A DNA stretch of 64,000 bases from Candidatus Gastranaerophilales bacterium HUM_1 (GCA_002103105.1 DAAY01000005.1:186001-250000); one strand, 5' to 3'. Shown: positions 1 to 8,842, counted from the stretch's first letter. Numbers and translations: made by a program. The notes: generated from the sequence alone by a model not told the origin.

Positions 1-2
1 AT

Positions 3-29
3 AAAAGCTGGATTAAACCAGCTTTTAAA
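3..29 (-). terminator. Terminator after rsfS
   Basis: A 9-bp hairpin (AAAGCTGG-type arm, six-base loop, CCAGCTTT-type arm) lies just past the rsfS stop codon on the minus strand and ends in T-rich sequence. It is nearly symmetric, so it could also serve a plus-strand gene entering from outside the window. Confidence 0.6.
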
Positions 30-35
30 AAATAA

Positions 36-431
36 TTATTTTTGATATTCACTATATTCTTTAGCAACTTCTCGCCATTCATCTTCCAACACACTGTAAG
101 CGTGGCTCCAGAATTTTTCTATTGCATATGTTTCACGCTCTTCTTTATGAAGAATATGAACAACAACATCGCCATAATCAAGTAAATTCCAACGATTTTT
201 AACATCATTCTCTTGTCTTATTGGCAATCTTGAAAATACAGTTTTTACTTTATCTTTAACTGTTTCCATCAAAGCTTTTACTTGTGGAGTTGAATCCCCT
301 GTTGCTATAACAAAATAATCTGCAAGAGATGAAACATTACTAATATTCAAAATAGTAATATCTTTCGCCAGTTTATCATCTAAAAATTGTGCAACTGCAC
401 ACGCAAATTTATGTGAATCGATTTCGCTCAT
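36..431 (-). CDS. rsfS: Ribosomal silencing factor RsfS
   Basis: This 131-residue protein matches the RsfS/Iojap (DUF143) family, which binds ribosomal protein uL14 on the 50S subunit and blocks subunit joining when nutrients are scarce. The family core is visible: SSLADYFVIATG near residues 34-45, then a NRWNLLDYGDVVVHIL stretch near 80-95 and a REtYaIEKFW motif near 99-108. Length is slightly over the usual 105-120 because of a C-terminal extension. It lies 11 bases downstream of rpiB on the same strand, so the two are probably co-transcribed, and a hairpin terminator follows the stop. Confidence 0.92.
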   Translation of the reverse strand: MSEIDSHKFACAVAQFLDDKLAKDITILNISNVSSLADYFVIATGDSTPQVKALMETVKDKVKTVFSRLPIRQENDVKNRWNLLDYGDVVVHILHKEERETYAIEKFWSHAYSVLEDEWREVAKEYSEYQK

Positions 432-442
432 TATTAACCTTT

Positions 443-880
443 CTAATTTTCCATCATATCAACACGGCGTTGATGCCTACCGCCTTCAAACTTTGATTCT
501 AACCATATATCAACAATATCCATTGCCAAATTTATACCGATTACACGCTCTCCAAGGCAAAGAACATTGGAATTGTTATGAGCTCTAGAGGCTCTAGCAG
601 AGAATGTATCACCACATAAAGCTGCTCGAATACCCTTAACCTTATTAGCTACAATAGACATACCAATACCTGTTCCACAAATCAATATACCTCTGTCGGC
701 CTCGCCAGTTGTAATCTTTGTAGTTACAGCTCTTGCTATGACTGGATAATCACAAGAATCAGTAGAATACGTTCCTACATCAACACATTCGTACCCTTTT
801 TTCTTTAAATGACTAACAATTTGTTCTTTATATTCGTAACCACCATGGTCAGAACCGATTGCAATTCTTAAATTTTCCAC
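443..880 (-). CDS. rpiB: Ribose-5-phosphate isomerase B
   Basis: RpiB/LacAB-family isomerase that interconverts ribose 5-phosphate and ribulose 5-phosphate in the pentose phosphate pathway (cytoplasmic). It has the N-terminal AIGSDHGG motif (D11, H12), the catalytic ICGTGIG loop with Cys68, and the HNNSNVLCLG motif near 101-110; 145 residues is the normal size. The start is GTG, supported by an AAGGAGA site 8 bases upstream. It is first in an rpiB-rsfS unit. The window also encodes both transketolase halves, so non-oxidative pentose metabolism is well represented here. Confidence 0.95.
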   Translation of the reverse strand: MENLRIAIGSDHGGYEYKEQIVSHLKKKGYECVDVGTYSTDSCDYPVIARAVTTKITTGEADRGILICGTGIGMSIVANKVKGIRAALCGDTFSARASRAHNNSNVLCLGERVIGINLAMDIVDIWLESKFEGGRHQRRVDMMEN

Positions 881-920
881 TTATAACATCTCCTTTTGAT
901 AACACAGATATGTCATAATC

Positions 921-949
921 ATTTTATCGTTTATATTTGTAAAAGTAAA
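921..949 (-). promoter_or_regulatory. Promoter of rpiB-rsfS
   Basis: On the minus strand a TTTACT -35 and a TAAAAT -10 are separated by 17 bases, about 45 bases upstream of the rpiB GTG start. This is a sequence match only. Confidence 0.5.
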
Positions 950-971
950 GTTAAGAACAAATCTTTACAAC

Positions 972-995
972 AAAATAGAGGCAAAATGCCTCTAT
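972..995 (-). terminator. Terminator of the flagellar-type operon
   Basis: A perfect 9-bp stem (ATAGAGGCA/TGCCTCTAT) with a 3-base loop is followed on the minus strand by TTTTG. It lies about 30 bases past the stop of the hook/rod-like gene. Confidence 0.8.
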
Positions 996-1026
996 AAAAT
1001 GGAGTTTAATATCTCTATAAATTTTA

Positions 1027-1866
1027 TTATGAACCACTTACTAACTGCATTGCCTGTTGTAATAAATCTTTATTTGAAGAAATTAGCTTATTTACAACTT
1101 CCATTTGCATTTTAGCCATTTGGTAATATGAAATATTACCTTTAAAATCAGCATTTGATAATTCGATTAAACCTGAACGAATTTCGCCACAACCTAAAAC
1201 TGGTTTACCAGATTCTTCTGTTTCTAAGAATAAACCGTCTTTATATTCATATAGTCCAGCCGCATTATGGAAATTACGAGTAGTTATACGATACAATGGA
1301 ACAACTTTTTTCCCATTTTCTGCTTTACCTACAATGGTTCCATCATTTTTAATCTCGTATTCGTCATATTTTCCAAGATATTTACCATTATTTGGGTCAA
1401 TCCACATTTTAATACTTGTAGTAGGAACATCTAAAGCTCCGCCTTTTAAAGACGTTTGTTGGTACAAATCAGCACTGATAGTTTTAGTACCTTGCATGAT
1501 TTCACCTTTGTCATTCAAAATATAACCTTGAACAGTGTTACCATTTTTTGCACGATAAACACCCTCTCCATCAAAAGTAAATTCACCTAAACGGGTATAT
1601 ACACTCTTGCCATCTGGAGTTTTAGTTAAGAAAAATCCTTTACCTTCTAAAAATACGTTATCCTTAGAAGTTCCTGGAGTTGATTTACCTTGCCCCATGT
1701 TTTTTGCATAATCATCACTAATAGTACCACCAAGAAAAGTCTTAAAGTTTACCTGCTTTTCTTTAAAACCTGGAGTATAAATATTTGTCATGTTATCAGT
1801 AATTACATCAATCCAGTTTACGGTTGCATATTGTGTATTTATTGCAGTTATAAAAGCATCATTCAT
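1027..1866 (-). CDS. Flagellar hook/rod-type protein (FlgE/FlgF/FlgG family)
   Basis: Flagellar axial protein of 279 residues. The N-terminus carries the rod/hook signature in altered form (DVITDNMTNIYTPGFK near 20-35). The middle has the family pattern GFFLTKTPDGKSVYTRLGEF near 88-107 followed by a G..VQGYIL turn. The C-terminus ends in the FlgBBR-type helix (GLIELSNADFKGN...). It could be a hook, proximal rod or distal rod subunit; length suits FlgF/FlgG or a short FlgE. It is last in a unit with FliK-like and FliJ-like genes and is followed by a strong terminator. Whether a complete flagellum is made cannot be told from this window. Confidence 0.85.
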   Translation of the reverse strand: MNDAFITAINTQYATVNWIDVITDNMTNIYTPGFKEKQVNFKTFLGGTISDDYAKNMGQGKSTPGTSKDNVFLEGKGFFLTKTPDGKSVYTRLGEFTFDGEGVYRAKNGNTVQGYILNDKGEIMQGTKTISADLYQQTSLKGGALDVPTTSIKMWIDPNNGKYLGKYDEYEIKNDGTIVGKAENGKKVVPLYRITTRNFHNAAGLYEYKDGLFLETEESGKPVLGCGEIRSGLIELSNADFKGNISYYQMAKMQMEVVNKLISSNKDLLQQAMQLVSGS

Positions 1867-1872
1867 CTTTTA

Positions 1873-2742
1873 TTACTCTCCTTGTTGTTGCTTATTACGT
1901 CTTCTTTCATTTTGCTGTTTGCTACTATTTGAATATGATAAATCAGAATATGGCAAATCATTTTCTCTAAAAGTAGCTTTTAATGATTCAATATTATTCC
2001 TCAAATACTGTTCAACAGCCTTATCCCCTGGGATAAAACGAGCTGATAAAGCTCCATCTTGACCAATTCTCAAAATTACAGATACATTCTGGTCAAAATC
2101 AATTCTTAGTGGCTGATTTGTTTCACGGGCATTACTTAAGGCGTTTAATAAAGTTTGAGAAATTTTAGCATTTTGAGCCACTTCAGCAAAATCTCCACCA
2201 TTTGCAATCATATTTTGAGCTTGCAGTGCGATATTTTGTCCAGAAACATCTTCTGATTTAGTTAAATTTATGAAAAATTGTGCATCATTTTGAGTTAAGC
2301 TAACTTGATTAGTCTTATCAGAACCAAAAGAGAATATGCTACTAGCAGCTTGAACATCAGAGGTTTCACTCACTTGTGCTAAACCATTTTGAGCCATCAT
2401 TTGCATAATGTCACTAGATAGCATTTTATTAGCATCATTTAAAGACAACGAAGCATATTGGCTATAATCTGCATTCCCATTCAAAGTTAAATTATCATCA
2501 TCTTCCTTTGCATCTTTTTTATTTGTTTCTGAAGATTGTGTTTTATCGACATCTTTTGATTTTGTTTCTTCAACTTTTGAATCTTTTTTGTCCTCTTTTG
2601 AAGAAACTTTGTCCATTTCATCTTTAAAAGAAGAATCCGTTGAAGTTTTTTTAGCACTATCAGAATTGGAAGCACTAGAAACTTGAGCTGATGAAGTTGT
2701 ACTACTAACTGTTGATGAAGATGATGTTGCTTCGATACCCAT
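1873..2742 (-). CDS. FliK-like hook-length control protein
   Basis: The first ~95 of 289 residues are low-complexity Ser/Thr/Lys/Asp, as expected for the flexible ruler region of FliK. The C-terminal ~110 residues resemble the Flg_hook domain: a PLRIDFDQNVSVILRIGQDGAL strand pair, then a helix pattern ending ESLKATFRENDLPYSDLSY. FliK sets hook length and switches export specificity in the flagellar type III apparatus. It lies 2 bases after the FliJ-like gene and 6 before the hook/rod gene. Sequence identity to characterised FliK is clearly low, so the call rests on domain layout plus neighbours. Confidence 0.7.
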   Translation of the reverse strand: MGIEATSSSSTVSSTTSSAQVSSASNSDSAKKTSTDSSFKDEMDKVSSKEDKKDSKVEETKSKDVDKTQSSETNKKDAKEDDDNLTLNGNADYSQYASLSLNDANKMLSSDIMQMMAQNGLAQVSETSDVQAASSIFSFGSDKTNQVSLTQNDAQFFINLTKSEDVSGQNIALQAQNMIANGGDFAEVAQNAKISQTLLNALSNARETNQPLRIDFDQNVSVILRIGQDGALSARFIPGDKAVEQYLRNNIESLKATFRENDLPYSDLSYSNSSKQQNERRRNKQQQGE

Positions 2743-2744
2743 TG

Positions 2745-3233
2745 TTAATTACCTTCTATTTTTCTTAACTGATTTAATATGTCCTTTTCTTCTTCCTCGG
2801 CTCTTTCTTGACTTTGTTTGAAAAATCTAGTAACACCGAGTTCTGAAAACTGTTTTAACTCTGCAGCTTTTTCTTCTTTGAGATAAGCTTCTTTGTTTTT
2901 TTCTTTGTGCTTTTCAAGCACCTTGACAGCCTGTTCACATTTTACAAGTTTTTCAACTTCTATATCTAGCTTATGTTGAACATCTTGCCTTATTTGCTCC
3001 AATTGTTCTGCCTTTTCCCACAGATGCTGAAGAAAATTATCATAAGCTTCATACATCATAGGATCAGCTGAACGCATTCCTGCTTTTGTGTCCAAAATAT
3101 CTTGATTATTCTTCTTGATATTTTGTTCCGCTTCAAATACAGCTTGTTGTGCTTTTTGAACTTTCATTCGCTGCTCTTCTTTTTGGTTAATTCTAAAATC
3201 CAAAACTTTTTGCAATCTGTATCTGAATGGCAT
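2745..3233 (-). CDS. FliJ-like flagellar export chaperone
   Basis: A 162-residue, almost wholly helical, heptad-rich protein starting MPFRYRLQKVLDFR, the typical N-terminal pattern of FliJ, the central stalk of the flagellar export ATPase. Long coiled-coil segments cover about residues 15-140. I use the ATG at 3233; the open frame extends six codons upstream to a TTG without better support. It heads the FliJ-FliK-hook unit, whose order supports the assignment. FliJ homologues are hard to tell from generic coiled coils by sequence alone. Confidence 0.68.
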   Translation of the reverse strand: MPFRYRLQKVLDFRINQKEEQRMKVQKAQQAVFEAEQNIKKNNQDILDTKAGMRSADPMMYEAYDNFLQHLWEKAEQLEQIRQDVQHKLDIEVEKLVKCEQAVKVLEKHKEKNKEAYLKEEKAAELKQFSELGVTRFFKQSQERAEEEEKDILNQLRKIEGN

Positions 3234-3331
3234 GTCTGTACTCTTTCTCAATATATTATGCGGGATTTCACAAGAGTAATAAACATCTAAACGTATGATA
3301 TTGTTATAATGAAATATTTAAGAAAGTCAAT

Positions 3332-3369
3332 AATAAAGCCCCCAAGAAAACTCTTAGAGGCTTTATTTT
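3332..3369 (-). terminator. Terminator after rpsA
   Basis: An AATAAAGCC / GGCTTTATT stem with an inner AAGA/TCTT extension and a T-rich 3' side on the minus strand lies about 25 bases past the rpsA stop. Confidence 0.65.
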
Positions 3370-3391
3370 AAGTAATCGTTAAAAATCCTTA

Positions 3392-4474
3392 TTATTCTTC
3401 AGTTGACTCTTGTGCAGGTTCAGCAGAAGCTTCATGAACTGACAATGCAATTCTTTTATCAGCAGGATTAAATTTAATTATATAAGTACTAATTTTATCT
3501 CCTACTTGAAGAATTGATTTTGATTCATTTTGGTAATCAACAACTTCATTGTGAGGCAATAAAGCTTCAACACCAGGGAATACTTCAACAAAAGCTCCAA
3601 AATGTTTTAGTCTTGTAACAGTACCTTCAACTTTGTCACCTTCTTTGATTTGTTTTTCAGCTTCAATCCATGGATCTGGTTCAAGATTTTTCAAGCTTAA
3701 TGATACTCTTTGCTTGTCATGGTCAACAGAGATAACTTCAACATCAATTTTATCTCCAACATTTAAAATATCAGTTGGATGGTCAATCCATCTCCAAGAT
3801 AATTGAGAAAGAGGAAGTAATCCATCAATACCACCTAAATCAATGAATGCACCGAAATCAGTAATTCTAACAACTTCGCCTTTAACAACTTGTCCAGCTT
3901 CAATTTGAGAGAAAATATTTTTTCTAGTTTCTTCTGCTGAATCTTCATAAACTTTTTTATTAGAAAGAATAAAGTTGTTTTGTTGTGCATCTAAAGTTAA
4001 AATCTTAAGTTCTAATTTTGAGCCAACTTCAACATCTGCTTCTCTAGTTCTAAGTTGAGAAGAAGGAATAAAACCTCTAACACCAGAAACTTCAACTAAT
4101 ACACCACCCTTAACAACATTTACAACTGTACCAAGGATAGTTTCATCATCAGCCTTAGCTTTTTCAAGTTCTTTCCAAGCATATGCAAAATCAACTTTCT
4201 TTTTAGAAAGTAAGAATTTTCCATCTTCGTCTTCTTCTCTAATAATCAAGAATTCACCTTCTTGACCTTTTTTGAATTTATCTTCAATATTTTCGCCTTT
4301 ATCAACGGCTTCGTAAGTAGGAATTACAGCTGTTGTTTTAGCTCCGATGTCAACCATTACACCTTGACTATCGAATCCACACACTGTTCCTTTTACTAAA
4401 TCACCTTTTTGAAACTTGTAATCATACTTATCCAACAAAGCTTCAAAATCCATTGTTTCCTTTTTTGTAACCAT
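3392..4474 (-). CDS. rpsA: 30S ribosomal protein S1
   Basis: Ribosomal protein S1 binds mRNA on the 30S subunit and helps start translation, especially on structured or weakly Shine-Dalgarno messages. The 360 residues hold four S1-type OB-fold repeats at about 20-95, 110-177, 193-262 and 279-349; the third and fourth carry the clearest motif (VKGEVVRITDFGAFIDLGG; VEGTVTRLKHFGAFVEVFPG). It has an acidic tail. The start has a GGAG site 5 bases upstream and its own promoter. Four repeats is fewer than the six of E. coli, closer to short cyanobacterial or Gram-positive forms. Confidence 0.95.
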   Translation of the reverse strand: MVTKKETMDFEALLDKYDYKFQKGDLVKGTVCGFDSQGVMVDIGAKTTAVIPTYEAVDKGENIEDKFKKGQEGEFLIIREEDEDGKFLLSKKKVDFAYAWKELEKAKADDETILGTVVNVVKGGVLVEVSGVRGFIPSSQLRTREADVEVGSKLELKILTLDAQQNNFILSNKKVYEDSAEETRKNIFSQIEAGQVVKGEVVRITDFGAFIDLGGIDGLLPLSQLSWRWIDHPTDILNVGDKIDVEVISVDHDKQRVSLSLKNLEPDPWIEAEKQIKEGDKVEGTVTRLKHFGAFVEVFPGVEALLPHNEVVDYQNESKSILQVGDKISTYIIKFNPADKRIALSVHEASAEPAQESTEE

Positions 4475-4520
4475 AACTACTCCATTGTCAAATAGACACT
4501 AATATATTAAATACACGTAC

Positions 4521-4549
4521 ATACTAGCAAATTTTTTGCAATATGTAAA
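4521..4549 (-). promoter_or_regulatory. Promoter of rpsA
   Basis: TTTACA and TAGTAT are 17 bases apart on the minus strand, giving an expected leader of about 40 nt with a GGAG site before the rpsA ATG. Confidence 0.6.
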
Positions 4550-4561
4550 GGATTGTAAAAT

Positions 4562-4825
4562 TTACTTAATATTTTCGCTTTCTTTCATCATAGATGAAAC
4601 AGCTTTCATGGCTTTTGAAAATTGTTTTTCTACAAAATCAATAGGGCCTCTTGCCCCAGTTGCACCAGAAAGAAGCCATTCATCACCAGATTTTGTTTCA
4701 TGCAAACATTTGAAAGAATTTTCATTAACATCTATTCTAACTCTTTCACTAGGGTTAATGTTAAACTGATATTTAGAATTAACTCTTGGAAATTTAGTAA
4801 CTACATTTAATCCATTTAATTTCAT
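4562..4825 (-). CDS. Small protein of unknown function (87 aa)
   Basis: I do not recognise this 87-residue protein. It begins MKLNGLNVVTKFPRVNSKYQ and ends in a Met/Ser/Lys-rich helix; no signal peptide or membrane segment is seen. Coding is supported by a strong AAAGGAGA site a few bases before the ATG and by its position directly upstream of rpsA on the same strand. A GATGARGP stretch near residues 54-61 is the only distinctive motif. Confidence 0.6.
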   Translation of the reverse strand: MKLNGLNVVTKFPRVNSKYQFNINPSERVRIDVNENSFKCLHETKSGDEWLLSGATGARGPIDFVEKQFSKAMKAVSSMMKESENIK

Positions 4826-4968
4826 ATTATTCTCCTTTTACTACTGTTACTATAAAAATCCTAAAGAATAATTTTGCTGTTCAAAAAAGAGGTTCTTAAC
4901 AAAAGTTAAAATGAATATTACAAAACATTAAGCACAATAAAATATCTTCAAAACCTAACTGGGAGCGG

Positions 4969-4999
4969 AATATAATATAATATAATATAATATAATATA
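4969..4999. repeat. TATAA pentanucleotide tract
   Basis: Five full tandem copies of TATAA (4971-4995) with partial copies at the edges lie about 75 bases before the start of the JAMM-like gene. The tract contains repeated TATAAT -10-like hexamers. Confidence 0.85.
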
Positions 5000-5071
5000 C
5001 ACTAGCAATTCCTCTTTCCTAATTTTTTTTATAAATATACGGGGAAATTTATTACGAAAGGGGATTATTAT

Positions 5072-6022
5072 ATGAATACTATTGCGGTTGGAAAATATTT
5101 AGCTCGCCAAGCAAAACAAATCGCAACATATGGGGAAAAATCCGTTGAACGAACAGGTGTTACGGAAAATATGTTAAGTGAATTAACGCCATTTAGACGA
5201 TTATCAAATAAAAAAGGTGTACTTTCTGATTCTAATTACTTTATTAAAAATTTTGAAACAAAAACAGGAAATAGATTTTTACCACAAAACTGGTCATCAC
5301 TGTCAACTGAAGATAAATTAGATTATATCGTTAAAGACAGATATTCAAGGCTCGTATCACATAAAATTATGGGCAAAATTAAAGATTATCCAGAAGAACA
5401 TCTATATTTATTAAATAAAGATGGAGATATCGTTCATTATTCCAAAGGGGATATGGGATTTTGCGATAATGTAGCTATCAAAGGCGGAACATCTATCCAC
5501 AATCACCCTGGATATCTAAAAACAATGTATAGCAAAGATGAAGTAGAATATTTGCAAAAACACCATCCAGAAAAACTGAAAGGTGTAACACCTTTTAGTG
5601 ATGGGGATATAAATACAGCACTTTCTAATGGTGAAAAGGCAGCTTATGTTATCGATTCTCAAGGACATAAATTTTTATTTAAACCAAGACAAGATATTGC
5701 TAATTCGACAGAAAAATTAAAAGCAGATACCAGATTAGCTTTTGAGTTAAAATTCTTAGGAGAAGACGCTTTTCCGCAAATGGAGATTCAAAATGCTAAA
5801 TACCGTAAAACAAATGAGGCACTTGCGAAGTTAGAAGAGTTTGAAACCAAACAGAAAAAATGGGGACGTTTATTCTACTCTAATAAAACAAGAAATAGAC
5901 TATGGGAAAATTATTTGAATGAGAAAACAGATGCACTTTCAATGGAACCGTTTGAAAAAATCAACAAGAATTTGAAAGAACTCTCAGAAAAATATGGTCA
6001 TAAATACGAACAACTTTCATAG
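5072..6022 (+). CDS. Unknown protein with JAMM/JAB-like motif
   Basis: No confident family match for this 316-residue protein. Residues 107-200 look like a JAB/MPN-type metallopeptidase core: E108/E109 just before a strand, then a hydrophobic strand, H143-N-H145-P-G, and 31 residues on S176-D-G-D179, giving H-x-H...S-x-x-D, followed by a strand (AAYVIDSQGHKFLF). The HxH to S spacing is longer than the usual 7-15. A Lys/Glu-rich helical region follows (about 210-316). There is no signal peptide. The start has an AAAGGGG site. It is a lone gene between a TATAA repeat and a strong bidirectional terminator. Similar HNHP...FSDxDI motifs occur in phage head-associated and toxin-like proteins, but this is only a pattern resemblance. 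Confidence 0.6.
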   Translation: MNTIAVGKYLARQAKQIATYGEKSVERTGVTENMLSELTPFRRLSNKKGVLSDSNYFIKNFETKTGNRFLPQNWSSLSTEDKLDYIVKDRYSRLVSHKIMGKIKDYPEEHLYLLNKDGDIVHYSKGDMGFCDNVAIKGGTSIHNHPGYLKTMYSKDEVEYLQKHHPEKLKGVTPFSDGDINTALSNGEKAAYVIDSQGHKFLFKPRQDIANSTEKLKADTRLAFELKFLGEDAFPQMEIQNAKYRKTNEALAKLEEFETKQKKWGRLFYSNKTRNRLWENYLNEKTDALSMEPFEKINKNLKELSEKYGHKYEQLS

Positions 6023-6025
6023 AAA

Positions 6026-6059
6026 AAATGGCGAAGTGGATAATCCACTTCGCCATTTT
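6026..6059. terminator. Bidirectional terminator
   Basis: A stem of about 15 bp (AAATGGCGAAGTGGA with its complement, 3-base loop) is flanked by A-runs on one side and T-runs on the other. It sits between convergent genes (JAMM-like on plus, valS on minus). Confidence 0.9.
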
Positions 6060-6075
6060 ATAATTTAATAAATTA

Positions 6076-8724
6076 CTAAGCTTTCAATGAATCAATCAAT
6101 TCGTTAATAGCAGACTCTTGAACTAATATTTCTTCAATTCTATCTCTAGTTTGTTTAATCAATTCAGTTGGAGCATTTGCAACAAATTTTGGATTGTTAA
6201 CTCGGCCTTCCAATGATTTTCTTTCATTTTGAAGCTTACCTAATTTCTTTTCTTGTCTTGCTATTTCTTCATTGAAATCAATCAAGTTTTCTAAAGGAAT
6301 AACAATTTTAGAAGCTGAAACAACTGCACTTGCAGACTTCTTAGCTACTGGGGTTGAATCATCAGCATATGAAATATTTTCAACCTTTGCCATACGTTTA
6401 ATATAGCTTTCAATCGCTTCAAAAATTGGCTTTTCTTCTTTAGTTGCTCTAATTTCAATATCAAATTTCAAAGACATTGGGATATTGAAACTTTGTCTAA
6501 CATTACGCAAAGACTTGATAGTTTCAAATACTAATTCCATTTCTTTTGCTTCTGTTGGAAAAGCTAATTTATCTTCGAAAACTGGATATGGAGCAAGCAT
6601 AATAGCTTTAATATCTGTTTCTTTTGGAATCAATTGCCATACTTTTTCTGTAATATGTGGCATAATTGGATGAATCAATCTTAATGCCATATCAAGAACA
6701 TATCTTAAAACTCTTTGAGTATTCAATTTCAATGTTTCATCCTGCAATTGAACCTTAGCAATTTCAACATACCAATCGCAATATGAATTCCAGAAGAAAT
6801 CATACAATACGTGAGCTGTTTCACCAATTCTATAATTTTTAATATTTTCATTAACTTCTTGAGCAACAGAATTTAACTTATCTAAAATCCACTTGTCTGC
6901 GATAGTAAGTTTTGAGTAGTCTATTTCATTATTATCAACACCTTCAAGGTTCATTAACACAAATCTTGAAGCATTCCAGATTTTATTTGCAAAGTTTCTT
7001 CCGTACTCAAATCGCTCGTCACTAATTTTAATATCTTGACCACCATAAGTACAAAGAGATGTCATTGTAAATCTCAATGCATCACAACCATACTTATCAA
7101 TAATTACAACTGGATCAATTGTATTTCCTTTGGTCTTAGACATTTTTTGACCTTTTTCGTCACGAACCAAACCGTGGATATAAACAGTTGAAAATGGAGC
7201 CTTTCCTGTAAATTCTAATCCCATTGTTATCATTCTTGCAACCCAGAAGAAGATAATATCAAATCCTGTTACAAGAACAGATGTTGGATAGAATTTTTTG
7301 AAATCATCTGTTTCACTATTTGGGAAGCCCATTGTTGAAAATGGCCATAATCCTGATGAGAACCAAGTATCTAAACAATCAGAATCTTGAGTATATTTAG
7401 ATGGATCTGGGTTTTCTTTTGCTACAACCATTTCTCCTGTTTCATTATTATAATATGCAGGAATTTGATGTCCCCACCAAATTTGACGAGAGATACACCA
7501 ATCTCTAATATTTTCCATCCAGCCGAGATAATTCTTTTCCCAACGTTCTGGAATAAATTTAATTCTGCCATCTTTAACAGCTGCAATAGCTTCTTTTGCT
7601 AGAGGTTTCATTTTAACAAACCATTGTTCAGAAAGTAATGGCTCAATTGTAGTTCCGCAGCGTTGGCATTTACCAACATTATGCTCATGATCTCTAACAC
7701 GTAGAAGAGAATGATTATCTTCTAACATTTTAACAATCTGCTTACGAGCTTCGTATCTATCTAGACCATGAAGATTTGAAGGAACTTCACCGCAAGCTTT
7801 CATTTTACCTTCACCATCAATTACCCAAATTGGTTTTAAATTATGGCGTTTACCAACTTCATAATCGTTAGGATCGTGAGCTGGAGTAATTTTAACAGCA
7901 CCTGTACCAAATGATTTGTCAACATATTCATCTGCAATAATAGGAATTTCTCTTCCAGTCAAAGGAATAACAACAGTTTTTCCAATTAATTCAGAATACT
8001 TATGATCAGATGGGTGAACTGCAATCGCAACATCACCAAAAATAGTTTCTGGACGGGTTGTAGCAACAATTATAGCTCCAGATTCACCTTTTAGCGGGTA
8101 AGAAATTTCCCACATATGTCCTTCTTCTGTAACATATTCAGTTTCAACATCCGAAATCGCACTGTTACATCTTGGACACCAGTTTACAATATATGAACCT
8201 TTGTAGATTAAACCTTTTTCGTATAATCTTACAAATACTTCTTTTACAGCATCAGAACAACCTTTGTCAAAAGTAAATCTTTCTCTTGAACGATCAAATG
8301 AAGCACCTAAACGTTTCATTTGGTCTAAAATTTTACCTTTATGTTCATTTGTCCATTCCCAAGTTTTTTCAACAAATTTTTCACGACCCAAATCGTGACG
8401 AGTTAAACCTTGTTTGGCAATTTGTCTTTCCACAACGTTTTGAGTTGCAAGCCCAGCATGGTCAGTTCCTGGAACCCATAATGTTTCAAATCCACTCATA
8501 CGGTGATAACGGACTAATATATCTTGCAATGTTTCATCCAACGCATGTCCCATATGCAATACACCTGTAACATTTGGAGGTGGAATTACAATTGAAAATG
8601 GTTTCTTTGGACTTTTAGAATCGGCTTTAAAAAATCCATTTTCTTCCCAAAATTTATAAATACTTTCCTCTGTATCTTTTGCATCATATACGGTAGGTAA
8701 ATCTTCAATTTTTATTGCTGCCAT
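6076..8724 (-). CDS. valS: Valyl-tRNA synthetase
   Basis: Class I aminoacyl-tRNA synthetase charging tRNA-Val. The HIGH motif appears as HMGH near residue 57 inside PPPNVTGVLHMGHALD, and the KMSKS motif as KMSKT near 540. The editing domain lies between them (TTRPETIFGD), and the C-terminal coiled-coil arm typical of ValS ends the protein. I place the start at the internal ATG of MAAIKIEDLPTVYD, giving 882 residues, because AGAGAGGAT lies just upstream; the open frame runs 15 codons further without such support. A CxxC...CxxC zinc-type set is present in two places (NWCPRCNS and CQRCGT). Confidence 0.97.
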   Translation of the reverse strand: MAAIKIEDLPTVYDAKDTEESIYKFWEENGFFKADSKSPKKPFSIVIPPPNVTGVLHMGHALDETLQDILVRYHRMSGFETLWVPGTDHAGLATQNVVERQIAKQGLTRHDLGREKFVEKTWEWTNEHKGKILDQMKRLGASFDRSRERFTFDKGCSDAVKEVFVRLYEKGLIYKGSYIVNWCPRCNSAISDVETEYVTEEGHMWEISYPLKGESGAIIVATTRPETIFGDVAIAVHPSDHKYSELIGKTVVIPLTGREIPIIADEYVDKSFGTGAVKITPAHDPNDYEVGKRHNLKPIWVIDGEGKMKACGEVPSNLHGLDRYEARKQIVKMLEDNHSLLRVRDHEHNVGKCQRCGTTIEPLLSEQWFVKMKPLAKEAIAAVKDGRIKFIPERWEKNYLGWMENIRDWCISRQIWWGHQIPAYYNNETGEMVVAKENPDPSKYTQDSDCLDTWFSSGLWPFSTMGFPNSETDDFKKFYPTSVLVTGFDIIFFWVARMITMGLEFTGKAPFSTVYIHGLVRDEKGQKMSKTKGNTIDPVVIIDKYGCDALRFTMTSLCTYGGQDIKISDERFEYGRNFANKIWNASRFVLMNLEGVDNNEIDYSKLTIADKWILDKLNSVAQEVNENIKNYRIGETAHVLYDFFWNSYCDWYVEIAKVQLQDETLKLNTQRVLRYVLDMALRLIHPIMPHITEKVWQLIPKETDIKAIMLAPYPVFEDKLAFPTEAKEMELVFETIKSLRNVRQSFNIPMSLKFDIEIRATKEEKPIFEAIESYIKRMAKVENISYADDSTPVAKKSASAVVSASKIVIPLENLIDFNEEIARQEKKLGKLQNERKSLEGRVNNPKFVANAPTELIKQTRDRIEEILVQESAINELIDSLKA

Positions 8725-8813
8725 AAATAATATCCTCTCTTTACTACGTATAATTTTAGAATAACACAAACATAATATATGATTTTTGAATATGTTACGA
8801 AATATTTATTATA

Positions 8814-8842
8814 TTGAAATCAGTATATAAATATGGTATAAT
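8814..8842 (+). promoter_or_regulatory. Promoter of first S74 pseudopilin
   Basis: TTGAAA, a 17-base spacer and a perfect TATAAT precede the gene. The promoter overlaps the in-frame upstream ATGs, which rules out starts at 8814 and supports the ATG at 8877 (GGAG 6 bases upstream). Confidence 0.75.
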
